From the NCBI GenBank assembly GCA_947451115.1, contig CANFXV010000001.1:1-64000 (forward strand): a stretch of 64,000 nt of DNA, given 5' to 3'. Origin of the DNA: Bacteroidota bacterium (lineage in GTDB: Bacteria > Bacteroidota > Bacteroidia > Chitinophagales > Chitinophagaceae). A model generated the notes under the pieces. The model had not been told where the DNA came from and searched no databases. It was given only the letters and a program-made list of their open reading frames with translations. The position numbers and the translations under genes are program-made. Of the stretch, positions 16,947 through 25,801 are shown one piece after another (position 1 is the first letter of the stretch; each line of letters starts with the position of its first letter).

Positions 16947-17891
16947 ATGAAGCTCCCAGCACCTATTTCGGTACAATGGTTGTCAAGTTTTACGAACGCT
17001 GAAATTATAGGAAATACGCAATTAGAAATTACTGGTGTGAATGAAATTCATCAAGTAGAAATGGGTGATATTGTTTTTGTAGATCATCCAAAATATTATG
17101 CTACTTGTTTAAATAGTGCTGCTACTTGTATCATCATCAATAATAAAGAAGTAAGCATCCCAGCGGGTAAGGCTTTATTGTTTTGTGCCGATCCATTTGA
17201 AGCCTATACTAAAATTGTGCAACATTTTAAACCTTTCATCGTATCAGATGATGCTATAAGTAAAGAAGCCATTATTGGTACGGGCACTATTGTGATGCCC
17301 CATGTTTTTATTGGTCCGGGCGTAGTGATTGGAAAAAATTGTGTGATTTATCCAAATGTAACCCTACTCCCTGATACCATTATCGGGGATGAAGTAATTA
17401 TACAAGCAGGTACAGTGATTGGTAGCGATGCTTTTTATTACAATACCAAAAAAAATCGTCCTGCCTGGTATAAAAAAATGCCTAGTTGTGGTAGAGTAAT
17501 TATTGAAGACAAAGTAGAAATTGGCGCCAATTGTACTATTGACAAAGGCGTTAGCGGAGACACTATTATAGGTATGGGCACTAAAATGGACAATATGGTG
17601 CATATTGGTCACGACACTCAAATTGAGGCCAATTGTTTGTTTGCTGCACAAGTAGGTGTAGCCGGTGGAGTTAAAATTAAAGCAGGCGTCACCATTTGGG
17701 GCCAAGCCGGGGTGGGTAAAACCTTAACCATTGGTGAGAATGCCACCTTATTGGCAAGAACTGGCGTAGTTGGAGATATCGAAGGCAATAAAGTTTACAT
17801 GGGATTCCCTGCCGAAGAAGCAAGCATCAAAAGAAGAGAATTGGTTTGGATCAAACGTATTCCACAGCTTTGGAAAAAAATGATGGAATAG
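16947..17891 (+). CDS. lpxD: LpxD-type UDP-3-O-acylglucosamine N-acyltransferase
   Basis: This 314-aa protein has an N-terminal LpxD-like domain (residues 1-100; EIIGNTQLEITGVNEIHQVEMGDIVFVDHPKY) and a long left-handed beta-helix of hexapeptide repeats from about residue 105 (TGTIVMPHVFIGPGVVIGKN onward). The catalytic-His region reads NMVHIGHDTQIEANC. LpxD adds the second hydroxyacyl chain to the glucosamine precursor of lipid A. It is shorter than E. coli LpxD (341 aa) and is not next to lpxC, fabZ or lpxA. It may therefore be the second LpxD-like paralogue found in many Bacteroidota rather than the main lipid A enzyme. Confidence 0.78.
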   Translation: MKLPAPISVQWLSSFTNAEIIGNTQLEITGVNEIHQVEMGDIVFVDHPKYYATCLNSAATCIIINNKEVSIPAGKALLFCADPFEAYTKIVQHFKPFIVSDDAISKEAIIGTGTIVMPHVFIGPGVVIGKNCVIYPNVTLLPDTIIGDEVIIQAGTVIGSDAFYYNTKKNRPAWYKKMPSCGRVIIEDKVEIGANCTIDKGVSGDTIIGMGTKMDNMVHIGHDTQIEANCLFAAQVGVAGGVKIKAGVTIWGQAGVGKTLTIGENATLLARTGVVGDIEGNKVYMGFPAEEASIKRRELVWIKRIPQLWKKMME

Positions 17892-17892
17892 C

Positions 17893-18870
17893 CTAGGCTA
17901 GATGATGGAGTTTCTTTAGCTCAGCACAAACTCTGTTGATGGTCGTATCCATCGAACGATATTTAAAATTAGGAAAGGCCTTTAAGAATTTCTCATTATT
18001 AAAATGAACTACAGCCTGAGCAGTAGCCGCTGTTTCTTTGGTCAGCAAAGGTGTTTTGCCCGTAAGCATTCCTTTTAATGCTTCTAATCTCCAAACTATG
18101 GCTGCCAATAGTGGTGTTACTTTTCTATGAGGTGGTCTTTTATTAAATGCTTGCGCAATTTTAGTAAATACAGTTTGATAGCTTAAATTTTCTGCACTAA
18201 TTACATAGCGTTGTCCAGTAATGGGACTGTCCATTAACAATTGCATCGAATCAATCACATCCAATACATCTACAAATCCACTCACCCCCTTTGTATACCA
18301 AGGAAATTGATCATAAGCAGATTTGAAAATTTCAGAAGATCCCTTGGTCCAATCACCAGCGCCAAAAATAATCACTGGATTCACAATGGCTACATTCAAA
18401 CCTTCGCCCATGCCACGCCATACTTCCATTTCTGCTAAATATTTAGATTGTCCATACACGCTATTACTGGTAGCGGCTGTCCAATTCATACTTTCATCAA
18501 TCGCAACATCTTCTCGGATTCGACCCAAGGCAGCTACAGAACTTACGAAGACCAATTTATCAATTTGTTTTTCGATGCAAAGATTCACCACATTGGCCGT
18601 GCCTTCTTGATTGGCCTTGATCATACGTGCCGCCTGGCTGGGCACAAAAGAGACAATGGCAGCACAGTGATACACTTGACGCACCCCTTCCATGGCTTGC
18701 GCTAAAGAAACAATATCTAATAAATCTCCTGCCACCCATTTTACTTTTTCTGCACCTTCAAATGCAGGTATTTCTTTTCTGTACAAGGCAGTGACTACTT
18801 TGTTCTTAGCAATTAATGATTGAATTAAATTCGATCCCACTAAACCACTCGCGCCTGTAACAAATATCAT
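17893..18870 (-). CDS. NAD-dependent epimerase/dehydratase-family protein
   Basis: This 325-aa extended SDR has the dinucleotide motif TGASGLVGSNLI at the N-terminus, HCAAIVSF, VFVSSVAALG and VYGQSKYLAE carrying the catalytic Tyr-x3-Lys. NPVIIFGAGDW and the substrate-binding half follow. It resembles dihydroflavonol-4-reductase-like and 3-beta-HSD-like bacterial proteins; the substrate is unknown. It converges on the lpxD-like gene (1-bp gap) and lies 7 bp after the SCO gene on the same strand, so those two are probably co-transcribed. Confidence 0.83.
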   Translation of the reverse strand: MIFVTGASGLVGSNLIQSLIAKNKVVTALYRKEIPAFEGAEKVKWVAGDLLDIVSLAQAMEGVRQVYHCAAIVSFVPSQAARMIKANQEGTANVVNLCIEKQIDKLVFVSSVAALGRIREDVAIDESMNWTAATSNSVYGQSKYLAEMEVWRGMGEGLNVAIVNPVIIFGAGDWTKGSSEIFKSAYDQFPWYTKGVSGFVDVLDVIDSMQLLMDSPITGQRYVISAENLSYQTVFTKIAQAFNKRPPHRKVTPLLAAIVWRLEALKGMLTGKTPLLTKETAATAQAVVHFNNEKFLKAFPNFKYRSMDTTINRVCAELKKLHHLA

Positions 18871-18877
18871 GGAGTTT

Positions 18878-19489
18878 TTATTTATCTTTTAACAATTTAG
18901 CAATGTCTTGTTTTAATTGCTCAATTTCTAATGCTTTCAACCCGTCATAAATTTTCCCTCTCACTTTTCCTTTTCTATCTATCAATGCAAAAAATTGGGT
19001 ATGAATAAATTGATCCTCTATTTTTTCTACATTATTTTTTGGATCATCTAACAAATAGGAGCCTCTGGCCATTTGGTACAAACTATCTTTTCTACCGGTT
19101 AAAAAAACCCATTTTTTAGTGTCCACGCCTAATGAATCGGCATATCTTTTTAATACGGGAACCGAGTCTGTGCCCGGATTACATGTATGTGATACAATTT
19201 GAAAATCGGCTTGGTCTTTATAAATAGCGTAGATATCCTTCATGTTGGTATTCAACTTTGGGCAAATACCTTTACAAGTAGTAAAAAAATATTCTACCAC
19301 AGTTATCTTATTTAAAAGTTCATTATCGGTAAATTTATTCCCATCTTGATTGGTAAAGCTAAAGGGCTGCACATAACTTAAAACGGGCAATTGCACTTTC
19401 CAATTATCTGTCCCTTTAAACAAAAAATAATAGAAAGCGGCCAGCAATAGGGCAAAAAACAATACATAGGCCCCTAGTTTTTTTGACAT
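18878..19489 (-). CDS. SCO1/SenC-family membrane-anchored copper chaperone
   Basis: This 203-aa protein has an N-terminal membrane anchor (KLGAYVLFFALLLAAFYYFLF) followed by a thioredoxin-like SCO domain. The copper ligands are visible: TTCKGICPKLN (C-x3-C-P) and a conserved His in IVSHTCNPGTDSVP. SCO proteins deliver copper to cytochrome c oxidase CuA or act as thiol reductases outside the membrane. No oxidase gene is adjacent. Its promoter region is shared with the divergent MerC-like gene through a perfect inverted repeat. Confidence 0.9.
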   Translation of the reverse strand: MSKKLGAYVLFFALLLAAFYYFLFKGTDNWKVQLPVLSYVQPFSFTNQDGNKFTDNELLNKITVVEYFFTTCKGICPKLNTNMKDIYAIYKDQADFQIVSHTCNPGTDSVPVLKRYADSLGVDTKKWVFLTGRKDSLYQMARGSYLLDDPKNNVEKIEDQFIHTQFFALIDRKGKVRGKIYDGLKALEIEQLKQDIAKLLKDK

Positions 19490-19522
19490 AAATAGAAAAA
19501 TTTAATAGACTTATTAAGATGC

Positions 19523-19568
19523 CCTAAAGGTAATATTAATTTTTGCTCGTATTTGAATTACCTTTAGG
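19523..19568. promoter_or_regulatory. 12-bp inverted repeat between divergent SCO and MerC-like genes
   Basis: CCTAAAGGTAAT (19523-19534) and ATTACCTTTAGG (19557-19568) are perfect inverted copies with a 22-bp spacer. Each arm reads TACCTTTA outward, one base from TAnnTTTG, so the arms may be paired -7 boxes or an operator for a dimeric regulator. The right arm ends 2 bp before the MerC-like ATG, which implies a nearly leaderless transcript if it is a promoter. Confidence 0.5.
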
Positions 19569-19570
19569 CT

Positions 19571-19966
19571 ATGTTTAAAAAATGGAATTGGGATGCAATT
19601 GGTATTGGGGCTTCTTTGGCCTGCGCCATTCACTGCGCTTTATTGCCACTATTTTTTAGTAGCCTGCCTTTATTGGGTATTAATATATTACACAATACTA
19701 GGTTTGAGCTTGGGATGATTCTTGTTTCTTTTGCCATTGGGACTTATTCCTTATATCATGGTTATAAAAAACATCACCATTCTTATAAACCCATGATATT
19801 TTTTACCATTGGCATTGCCATCATGTTAAGTCGTATGGTATTTAGATCCATTGAAATTTGGTTGCTATTTCCAGCTGCCTTTTTAATCATCTTTGCACAT
19901 GTAAACAATCATATGCGCTGTCGCTTACACAATCATGCGCACGAAGACGATTGTGATCATCAATAA
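19571..19966 (+). CDS. MerC-domain membrane protein
   Basis: This 131-aa protein has four hydrophobic segments and the MerC-type motif SLACAIHCALLP in the first. The C-terminal tail is His/Asp/Cys-rich (HMRCRLHNHAHEDDCDHQ), and a HHHSYK patch sits in a loop, which suggests metal binding. MerC proteins carry Hg(II) inward in mer operons, but there is no merA, merR or merP here. Small MerC-like proteins in Bacteroidota are often not mercury genes. Its divergence from a copper chaperone makes a copper or other metal role plausible; this is inference. Confidence 0.83.
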   Translation: MFKKWNWDAIGIGASLACAIHCALLPLFFSSLPLLGINILHNTRFELGMILVSFAIGTYSLYHGYKKHHHSYKPMIFFTIGIAIMLSRMVFRSIEIWLLFPAAFLIIFAHVNNHMRCRLHNHAHEDDCDHQ

Positions 19967-19986
19967 TATTTTATACTTAGCGTGGT

Positions 19987-21492
19987 TTAAGCAAAAGTAA
20001 AACTTACTTCTCCATCTTTTTCATCCTTGATTTGAATACCCATTTCCATTAATTGATTGCGTATTTTATCACTGGTCGCAAAATCTTTTTTGGCTTTGGC
20101 TTCTTTGCGTATTTCAACTAATAAATGAATGACCCCATTCAATTGTTGTCTATTGGCACCTGATTCTACACGTAGCCCCAATACTTTTTCTATATAAATA
20201 ATCAACTGGGCTTGTACCCATTGCCAGGTACTGCCTGCTATTGCATCTGCGGCAATGTGTTTATCTTTCAATGAATTAATCACAGGCACCATTTCAAATA
20301 AATTAGCCACTACTTTGGCAGTATTTAAATCATCTTCCATAAACTCAGGCAATTCATCCACCCAGGTTTTTAATTGCGCATCCAATTGGACATCTTTAGC
20401 CATTGTGTCGGCAACAAATGATTGTGCTTTTAACCATTCAAAAGCATCCATTAAACGGCGCAATGCTTTCTCAGAAGCTTGTAAGGCTTCATTACTAAAA
20501 TCTAAGGTGCCGCGGTATTGACTTTGTAAAATAAAAAATCTTACCGTCATAGGACTATAGGCCTGTGTTAAAATTGGATGACTGCCATCAAATAGTTCGC
20601 TTAGCTTCACTACATTATTATAGCTCTTGCCCATTTTGCGACCATTGATGGTAATCATATTATTATGTACCCAATAACGTGCTGGCATTTCATGATTGCA
20701 TACGGTACTTTGTGCAATCTCACATTCATGATGTGGAAATTGCAGGTCCATACCGCCTCCATGTATGTCAAATTTTTTGCCTAAATACTTTGTCGCCATA
20801 GCAGAGCATTCAATATGCCAACCCGGAAAGCCTTCCCCCCAGGGACTTTGCCAACGCATGATATGTTCTACGGGCGCTTTTTTCCACAATGCAAAATCTA
20901 CTTTATTTTTTTTCTCGTCCTGATTTTCTAATTCACGGGTAGTATCTAATTGATCTTCTAAATTGCGTCCACTTAATATACCATAGGGCTGGTTTTTTTT
21001 AGCATAGACCTCATTGTATTTGATCACATCAAAATAAACCGACCCGTTGGCCTCATAGGCATATCCATCAGCGATTATTTTTTTGATCATTTCAATTTGC
21101 TCAATAATATGTCCTGTGGCAGTGGGTTCAATGCTAGGAGGTAAATTATTGAACTGATCCATGGCCCAGTGGTACAAATGCGTATACTTTTGCACTAGTT
21201 CCATGGGTTCCAATTTTTCTAAAATGGCCTTGCTGGTAATCTTATCTTCGGCTGCTTTTCCTTCTTCCTCAAAATGGCCTGCATCCGTAATATTTCTAAC
21301 ATACCTTACTTTATAGCCTGCATGTAATAGATAGCGATACAAAACATCAAAAGTGATAAAGGGTCTAGCATGACCCAAATGACTTTCTCCACTAACTGTT
21401 GGACCACATACATACATCCCTACATAAGGTGCATTTAAAGGTTCGAAAACTTCTTTTTGTCTAGTAAGTGAATTGTATAGCTTGAGTGGCAT
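19987..21492 (-). CDS. cysS: cysteine-tRNA ligase
   Basis: This 501-aa class I synthetase charges tRNA-Cys. [17 protein letters not shown] contains the zinc-ligand Cys and the HIGH-like [12 protein letters not shown] and HHECEIAQS hold further zinc ligands. [10 protein letters not shown] is the KMSKS equivalent. Domain order and length are normal, with the helical anticodon-binding domain after about residue 350. The 3' end is 20 bp from the convergent MerC-like gene, with no clear terminator between. Confidence 0.96.
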   Translation of the reverse strand: MPLKLYNSLTRQKEVFEPLNAPYVGMYVCGPTVSGESHLGHARPFITFDVLYRYLLHAGYKVRYVRNITDAGHFEEEGKAAEDKITSKAILEKLEPMELVQKYTHLYHWAMDQFNNLPPSIEPTATGHIIEQIEMIKKIIADGYAYEANGSVYFDVIKYNEVYAKKNQPYGILSGRNLEDQLDTTRELENQDEKKNKVDFALWKKAPVEHIMRWQSPWGEGFPGWHIECSAMATKYLGKKFDIHGGGMDLQFPHHECEIAQSTVCNHEMPARYWVHNNMITINGRKMGKSYNNVVKLSELFDGSHPILTQAYSPMTVRFFILQSQYRGTLDFSNEALQASEKALRRLMDAFEWLKAQSFVADTMAKDVQLDAQLKTWVDELPEFMEDDLNTAKVVANLFEMVPVINSLKDKHIAADAIAGSTWQWVQAQLIIYIEKVLGLRVESGANRQQLNGVIHLLVEIRKEAKAKKDFATSDKIRNQLMEMGIQIKDEKDGEVSFTFA

Positions 21493-21535
21493 AATAGGTA
21501 TTGGCTCAAAGATATTTTATTTTAAATAAACTTGC

Positions 21536-22654
21536 TTAATTCTTCTTTAAAACTAAGTCAGCCATAATCATATGGTGGTCGCTTAAATTTTCATCGATCG
21601 ACTCCCAAGCCTTGACTTCCCAAGATGCATTGGCTAATATATAATCAATTCTTAAAGTGGGTGAAATACCCATAAATGTGGCGCCAATGCCAAAGCCTTT
21701 GGCTAAAAAAGCATCCTGCCAATCTCCCTTAATTAAATGATAGGTATAGGAACTCGGAACATCATTAAAATCACCCGTAATGATGCTTGGGTAGGGACTT
21801 TTTGATAAATAGTTGCGCACCGTTTGGGCTTGTACTGCCCTTTCTATAAAGGAATGGTGCAATTTTCTAATAACACCACGCTTGGCATTGATGTCCATTT
21901 TGTTGGTAATCCCTGGTTCATCAATCGCATTAAAATCATCCTGCAAAAACCTATAAGAAGCCAAGTGGGTAGTATACACCTGAATCGTATCATCCCCTTT
22001 TAAAATAGTAGCGGCTATTAAACTTTCTTGATTCAAAAAACCAATGCGCTCCGCATGTATGATTTTATATTTTGAAAAAATAATACAGCCTGCATAATAT
22101 TCTTTTTCGATCGTCTGAAAATCTTTTGAAAAAAAATAGTACGGTAATTTTTTTGTGAAATATAAACTATGATTGGCAATGTCATTGGGCCTTTCATTGG
22201 TATTGTATTCTTGCAAGCAAACAATGTCTGGTTCCCATTTTTGAATGGAATAGGCTATCTCTTGGGTGCGCAATTTTAAATTGGTAGCAGGGACATTGCC
22301 ATTGAACCCTTTGACATTCCAGCTAATCACTCTTAAAGTATTGTCTTTCTTTTTCTTACTAAATGGAACGCCTGGATGCCAAGCAAATAAAACTAAAATG
22401 ATTTTCCACCCAATAGCTAAACTTAAAAATGGAAATAAAGAAAGGATTGGTTTAGCAATCAGCCATAGCATCAATAAAAGAATTTCAATCGCTACCAAAT
22501 AGGGGGCCATCAATCCTAAAAAACCATTGATCCATATAAAAGAGATGGGCGAGAAAAATAAAGGATACAAAAATAAAATACTGACCAATAGATTCAATAA
22601 GAATAAGGCACGCTTCCCAAAGTTTCTTATGCTAGATTTTTTTGGCATGGTCAC
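21536..22654 (-). CDS. membrane-anchored endonuclease/exonuclease/phosphatase-family protein
   Basis: This 372-aa protein has three hydrophobic segments in the first 100 residues, then an EEP (DNase I-like) domain starting at LRVISWNVKGFNG. The catalytic motifs are present: CLQEYNT (metal Glu), TGDFNDVPSS and SDHHMIMADL (catalytic His). Substrates in this superfamily range from DNA to phosphoinositides and sphingomyelin; the one here is unknown. Such membrane-anchored EEP proteins commonly follow rhomboid genes in Bacteroidota, as here (6-bp gap), so a common transcript with the two rhomboids is likely. Confidence 0.85.
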   Translation of the reverse strand: MTMPKKSSIRNFGKRALFLLNLLVSILFLYPLFFSPISFIWINGFLGLMAPYLVAIEILLLMLWLIAKPILSLFPFLSLAIGWKIILVLFAWHPGVPFSKKKKDNTLRVISWNVKGFNGNVPATNLKLRTQEIAYSIQKWEPDIVCLQEYNTNERPNDIANHSLYFTKKLPYYFFSKDFQTIEKEYYAGCIIFSKYKIIHAERIGFLNQESLIAATILKGDDTIQVYTTHLASYRFLQDDFNAIDEPGITNKMDINAKRGVIRKLHHSFIERAVQAQTVRNYLSKSPYPSIITGDFNDVPSSYTYHLIKGDWQDAFLAKGFGIGATFMGISPTLRIDYILANASWEVKAWESIDENLSDHHMIMADLVLKKN

Positions 22655-22660
22655 AAGGAA

Positions 22661-23359
22661 TTATTTTTTAGGGGCTAAGCTATTGTTCATCAAATGTAGT
22701 AGTTGATGCATCCATTTTCCTAAATCAAGTCCTTTGTTTAATAACAAAATATAGAAATAGCCTGAAGCTGCCCCCATAAGATGCGCCATTACAATAGCCA
22801 GTTCAACATGCTTGAAAGAAAAAGCTTGAAGCACTAAATAGCCTAAAACCAATACCCATAAAGGAATACCGCCACCGATATTTTTTAACAATCGATACTG
22901 TGGGCGAAGCGTCATGGCGGCAATAGCAATGGCCATTACACTGATACCTGCACCCATTAAGGGAACTTTGCCACCTAAGCAACAAAATACAATGCCCCCT
23001 AAAAGGCCGCTATAAAAATAAATAGGGAATAAATGTTTATTCGCACTTGACGCTTGCAATACAATGCCAAAGGCAGTCAACCAAATCATATGGGTCAGTA
23101 AAGTCCAAAAACCATCCTGTGCCCAATTGTAAGTAAGCAAGGTCCAGGGTTGATGAACTAAGGTTTGAATATCTGAAAACAAAATACTCGGGTGCACGAC
23201 TTGCGCATAAAACTGTTCTATTGGATAACTATTTAAATAATACACCACTCTTAAAAATCCAATGAAGGCATACACTACTAAGTTGATAGAAAGCAGGGCA
23301 ATTAAACTATTGTTATCAGCGCCAATCAATGGCTTTTCGGAAGAGCTTGTTTCTTGCAT
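22661..23359 (-). CDS. rhomboid-like protein lacking the catalytic serine
   Basis: This 232-aa protein has about six membrane spans and clear rhomboid character: a WTLLTYNW segment in the family's usual first loop, LLTHMIWL, and MAHLMGAASGY retaining the last-helix His. The active-site segment reads LMGAGISVMAIA, where active relatives have GASGAVFG or GASAGVMAI. The nucleophile position (third residue) is Gly, and a Ser appears two residues later. It is probably an inactive rhomboid acting as a binding or scaffold protein. It lies 17 bp after the active rhomboid gene. Confidence 0.8.
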   Translation of the reverse strand: MQETSSSEKPLIGADNNSLIALLSINLVVYAFIGFLRVVYYLNSYPIEQFYAQVVHPSILFSDIQTLVHQPWTLLTYNWAQDGFWTLLTHMIWLTAFGIVLQASSANKHLFPIYFYSGLLGGIVFCCLGGKVPLMGAGISVMAIAIAAMTLRPQYRLLKNIGGGIPLWVLVLGYLVLQAFSFKHVELAIVMAHLMGAASGYFYILLLNKGLDLGKWMHQLLHLMNNSLAPKK

Positions 23360-23376
23360 TTGTAATAATTAATGAA

Positions 23377-24210
23377 TTAGGCAAATGGATGGCGGTTACG
23401 CTTATTCCAAATATACACGAGTACAAAGCCTACCACTGCGCCTCCGACATGGGCCCATCTTGCTACATTGTCTCCGGCTGAATTTTGAATGGCCTTGTAC
23501 AATTCAAAAGCAAAATACAATATCCCCAACCATTTTGCTTTGATCGGAAAAAGAAAATAAATATAGATATAGGTATTGGGAAATAAATACACAAAGGCAA
23601 TCAAAATGCCAAAGACAGCACCACTGGCACCTAAGGTAGCGGTACTAAGCATTTTGTTGTAATAAGAACTAATCAAATCCATCAATTGTGGCGCCAAACC
23701 AGGGGTATCCAAACTTACTTTATTGTCTGATAAAATTCTAGCCAAAGGAATATCATGTGCTTTTGAAAATGCATAGACTGCATCTGTAAAACCAGGTGCG
23801 TTACTCTTGCTCAAGCTTAATAGTTGTGCATATTCAGTGGATAGCGGAATCAATTGATAAGATAGAATCAATAAATGAATCACAGCAGCGCCTACGCCGC
23901 ATAAAAAATAAAATAATAAAAATCTTTTAGGACCCCATACATTTTCTAATATTGAACCAAACATCCATAAAGCAAACATATTGCCCAATATATGTCCAAA
24001 ATCTCCATGTAAAAACATATGGGTAATTAATTGCCAGGGCTTATACAAACTACTTTGCCATGCATGCAAAGCAAAATAATCTTCAAAAGAAAAGGTACTT
24101 GTAGGGCCTGCAAAGGTGTTTTGCGCTAAAAAAACCAACCCATTGATGATTAATAAATTTTTTATTATAGTGGGTAAAACTTCAAATCGTGTAGGCCTAA
24201 ACTGAGTCAT
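23377..24210 (-). CDS. rhomboid family intramembrane serine protease
   Basis: This 277-aa protein cleaves substrates within the membrane. It shows the rhomboid core HMFLHGDFGHILGNMFALWMFG, catalytic GASGAVFGILIAF (Ser) and RWAHVGGAVVGF (His) in a six-span layout. A loop of about 65 residues between the second and fourth spans is larger than in E. coli GlpG. It lies just after the RlmD-type gene (6-bp gap) and before the inactive rhomboid and EEP genes, so it is part of a four-gene minus-strand run. No substrate can be inferred. Confidence 0.92.
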   Translation of the reverse strand: MTQFRPTRFEVLPTIIKNLLIINGLVFLAQNTFAGPTSTFSFEDYFALHAWQSSLYKPWQLITHMFLHGDFGHILGNMFALWMFGSILENVWGPKRFLLFYFLCGVGAAVIHLLILSYQLIPLSTEYAQLLSLSKSNAPGFTDAVYAFSKAHDIPLARILSDNKVSLDTPGLAPQLMDLISSYYNKMLSTATLGASGAVFGILIAFVYLFPNTYIYIYFLFPIKAKWLGILYFAFELYKAIQNSAGDNVARWAHVGGAVVGFVLVYIWNKRNRHPFA

Positions 24211-24216
24211 TCTTTT

Positions 24217-25677
24217 TTAATTTTCTATTGAAAGTAAATCTGTTCTTTTTAATTGTACCACATTTTCAATATGTAGGGTATGCGGAAACATGTCTACTGG
24301 TTGTATTTTTGTGACGGTATACTTTTCGTTCAATAAAGATAGGTCTCTTGCTTGAGTGGCGGGGTTACAACTTACATACACAATAATCGGCGCTTCCATA
24401 GCCAATAGTTTATGTACTAATTTTTCATGCATGCCTGCTCTTGGTGGATCGGTGATGATCACATCGGGTTTGCCATGGGCTTCAAAAAATTGATCATCAC
24501 ATATTTTAATAACATCTCCTGCAAAAAAAGCAGTGTCTGTTAAATTATTTAGACTTGCATTTATTTTAGCATCTTCTATCGCCTCTTCAACTACTTCTAC
24601 CCCAATAATTTTTTTGGCATTTTTACTGCAAAAAATGCCTATGCTACCAGTTCCACAATATAAATCATACACAATTTCTTTGCCTGTTAATTCTGCGAAG
24701 TCTCTTGTGACTTGATATAATTTTTCTGCTTGCTTTGAATTGGTTTGAAAAAAAGATTTCGGACTTATCTTAAATTGGAAATTTTCTAAAAACTCTGTGA
24801 TGTAGCCGCTACCTGAATACACCTGAGGCACTAAGTCCTGCATGCTATCATTGCGCTTGGCATTGATCGTATACAATAAGGTAGTGATTTGCGGAAAGCG
24901 GGCAAGCAATAATTCAAACAATGCTTTTCTTTCTTTTTCTGCTTCATAACCCAAAATTAAATTCACCATCCACTCGCCTTTGGTGGTATTACGAATAAAC
25001 ATATTGCGCACCCAACCTGTATGCAATTTAATATTGTAAAAAGGCATGTTATTATCTATGGCAAAATCTACGACCGCTTTTCTTAAATCATTGGTAGGTT
25101 CAGCTTGTAAATAACATCGATCAATTTCTACCACTTTTTCAAAAAATCCTCTTGCATGAAAACCAGCTACCCCGGGTATTTTAGCAGGTAGTGCTACATT
25201 GGGATTTTCTTCTGCAGCTATTTTCATCGCCTTAAATTCTCCAAAAGGAATAAATTTTTCTGTCGCAAAAGTGTATTCTACTTTATTACGATAGCCCTGT
25301 GTTTGCTCAGCACCAAGAATTTCTGGAATTGGAGGTAAGGCCACTTTGGCAATACGCGTTAAATTGTCAACGACTTGTTTGCGTTTGTATATCAATTGTT
25401 GTTCATAGGGCAACATCTGCCATTGACAACCCCCACAAACACCAAAATGACTACAAAAAGGAGTCACCCTAATTTCCGAATAACTATGAAAGTGTTTGAC
25501 AAATCCCTCGCCCCAATCGGCTTTGTTTTTTTGTAATTGTATGTCCACCACATCACCAGGCACCGCCCCTTCCACAAAAATCACTTTTCCATTTACTCGA
25601 GCAAGGGCCTTTCCTTCGGCGGCATAATCCTCAATCAATACTTTTTCTAATAAAGGGGCTTGTTTAAATTTTCTCAC
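24217..25677 (-). CDS. rlmD: 23S rRNA (uracil-5-)-methyltransferase, RlmD/TrmA family
   Basis: This 486-aa SAM-dependent RNA m5U methyltransferase has an N-terminal TRAM domain (EDYAAEGKALARVNGKVIFVEG), then the iron-sulfur cluster motif (CSHFGVCGGCQWQML with a later Cys near CYLQ). The Rossmann methyltransferase domain shows LYCGTGSIG (SAM loop), ITDPPRAGM and the catalytic YVSCNPATQARDL. RlmD modifies 23S U1939 in E. coli. In Bacteroidota one such enzyme may target other uridines, so the exact site is uncertain. Confidence 0.9.
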   Translation of the reverse strand: MRKFKQAPLLEKVLIEDYAAEGKALARVNGKVIFVEGAVPGDVVDIQLQKNKADWGEGFVKHFHSYSEIRVTPFCSHFGVCGGCQWQMLPYEQQLIYKRKQVVDNLTRIAKVALPPIPEILGAEQTQGYRNKVEYTFATEKFIPFGEFKAMKIAAEENPNVALPAKIPGVAGFHARGFFEKVVEIDRCYLQAEPTNDLRKAVVDFAIDNNMPFYNIKLHTGWVRNMFIRNTTKGEWMVNLILGYEAEKERKALFELLLARFPQITTLLYTINAKRNDSMQDLVPQVYSGSGYITEFLENFQFKISPKSFFQTNSKQAEKLYQVTRDFAELTGKEIVYDLYCGTGSIGIFCSKNAKKIIGVEVVEEAIEDAKINASLNNLTDTAFFAGDVIKICDDQFFEAHGKPDVIITDPPRAGMHEKLVHKLLAMEAPIIVYVSCNPATQARDLSLLNEKYTVTKIQPVDMFPHTLHIENVVQLKRTDLLSIEN

Positions 25678-25801
25678 TGCCTCAAAGGTACTATGCTAAG
25701 CGTAAAATTCTAATAAAAGGGGGCACTAATTGTACACTAGATTGTTATTTATATTGTTATTTTTACCCTATCAATTGAAAGATTAAAGAAACCTGAGTTT
25801 T

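Noticed and set aside
17364-17705. 113-aa minus-strand ORF inside the lpxD-like gene
   Set aside because: Antisense shadow of the hexapeptide-repeat coding region.
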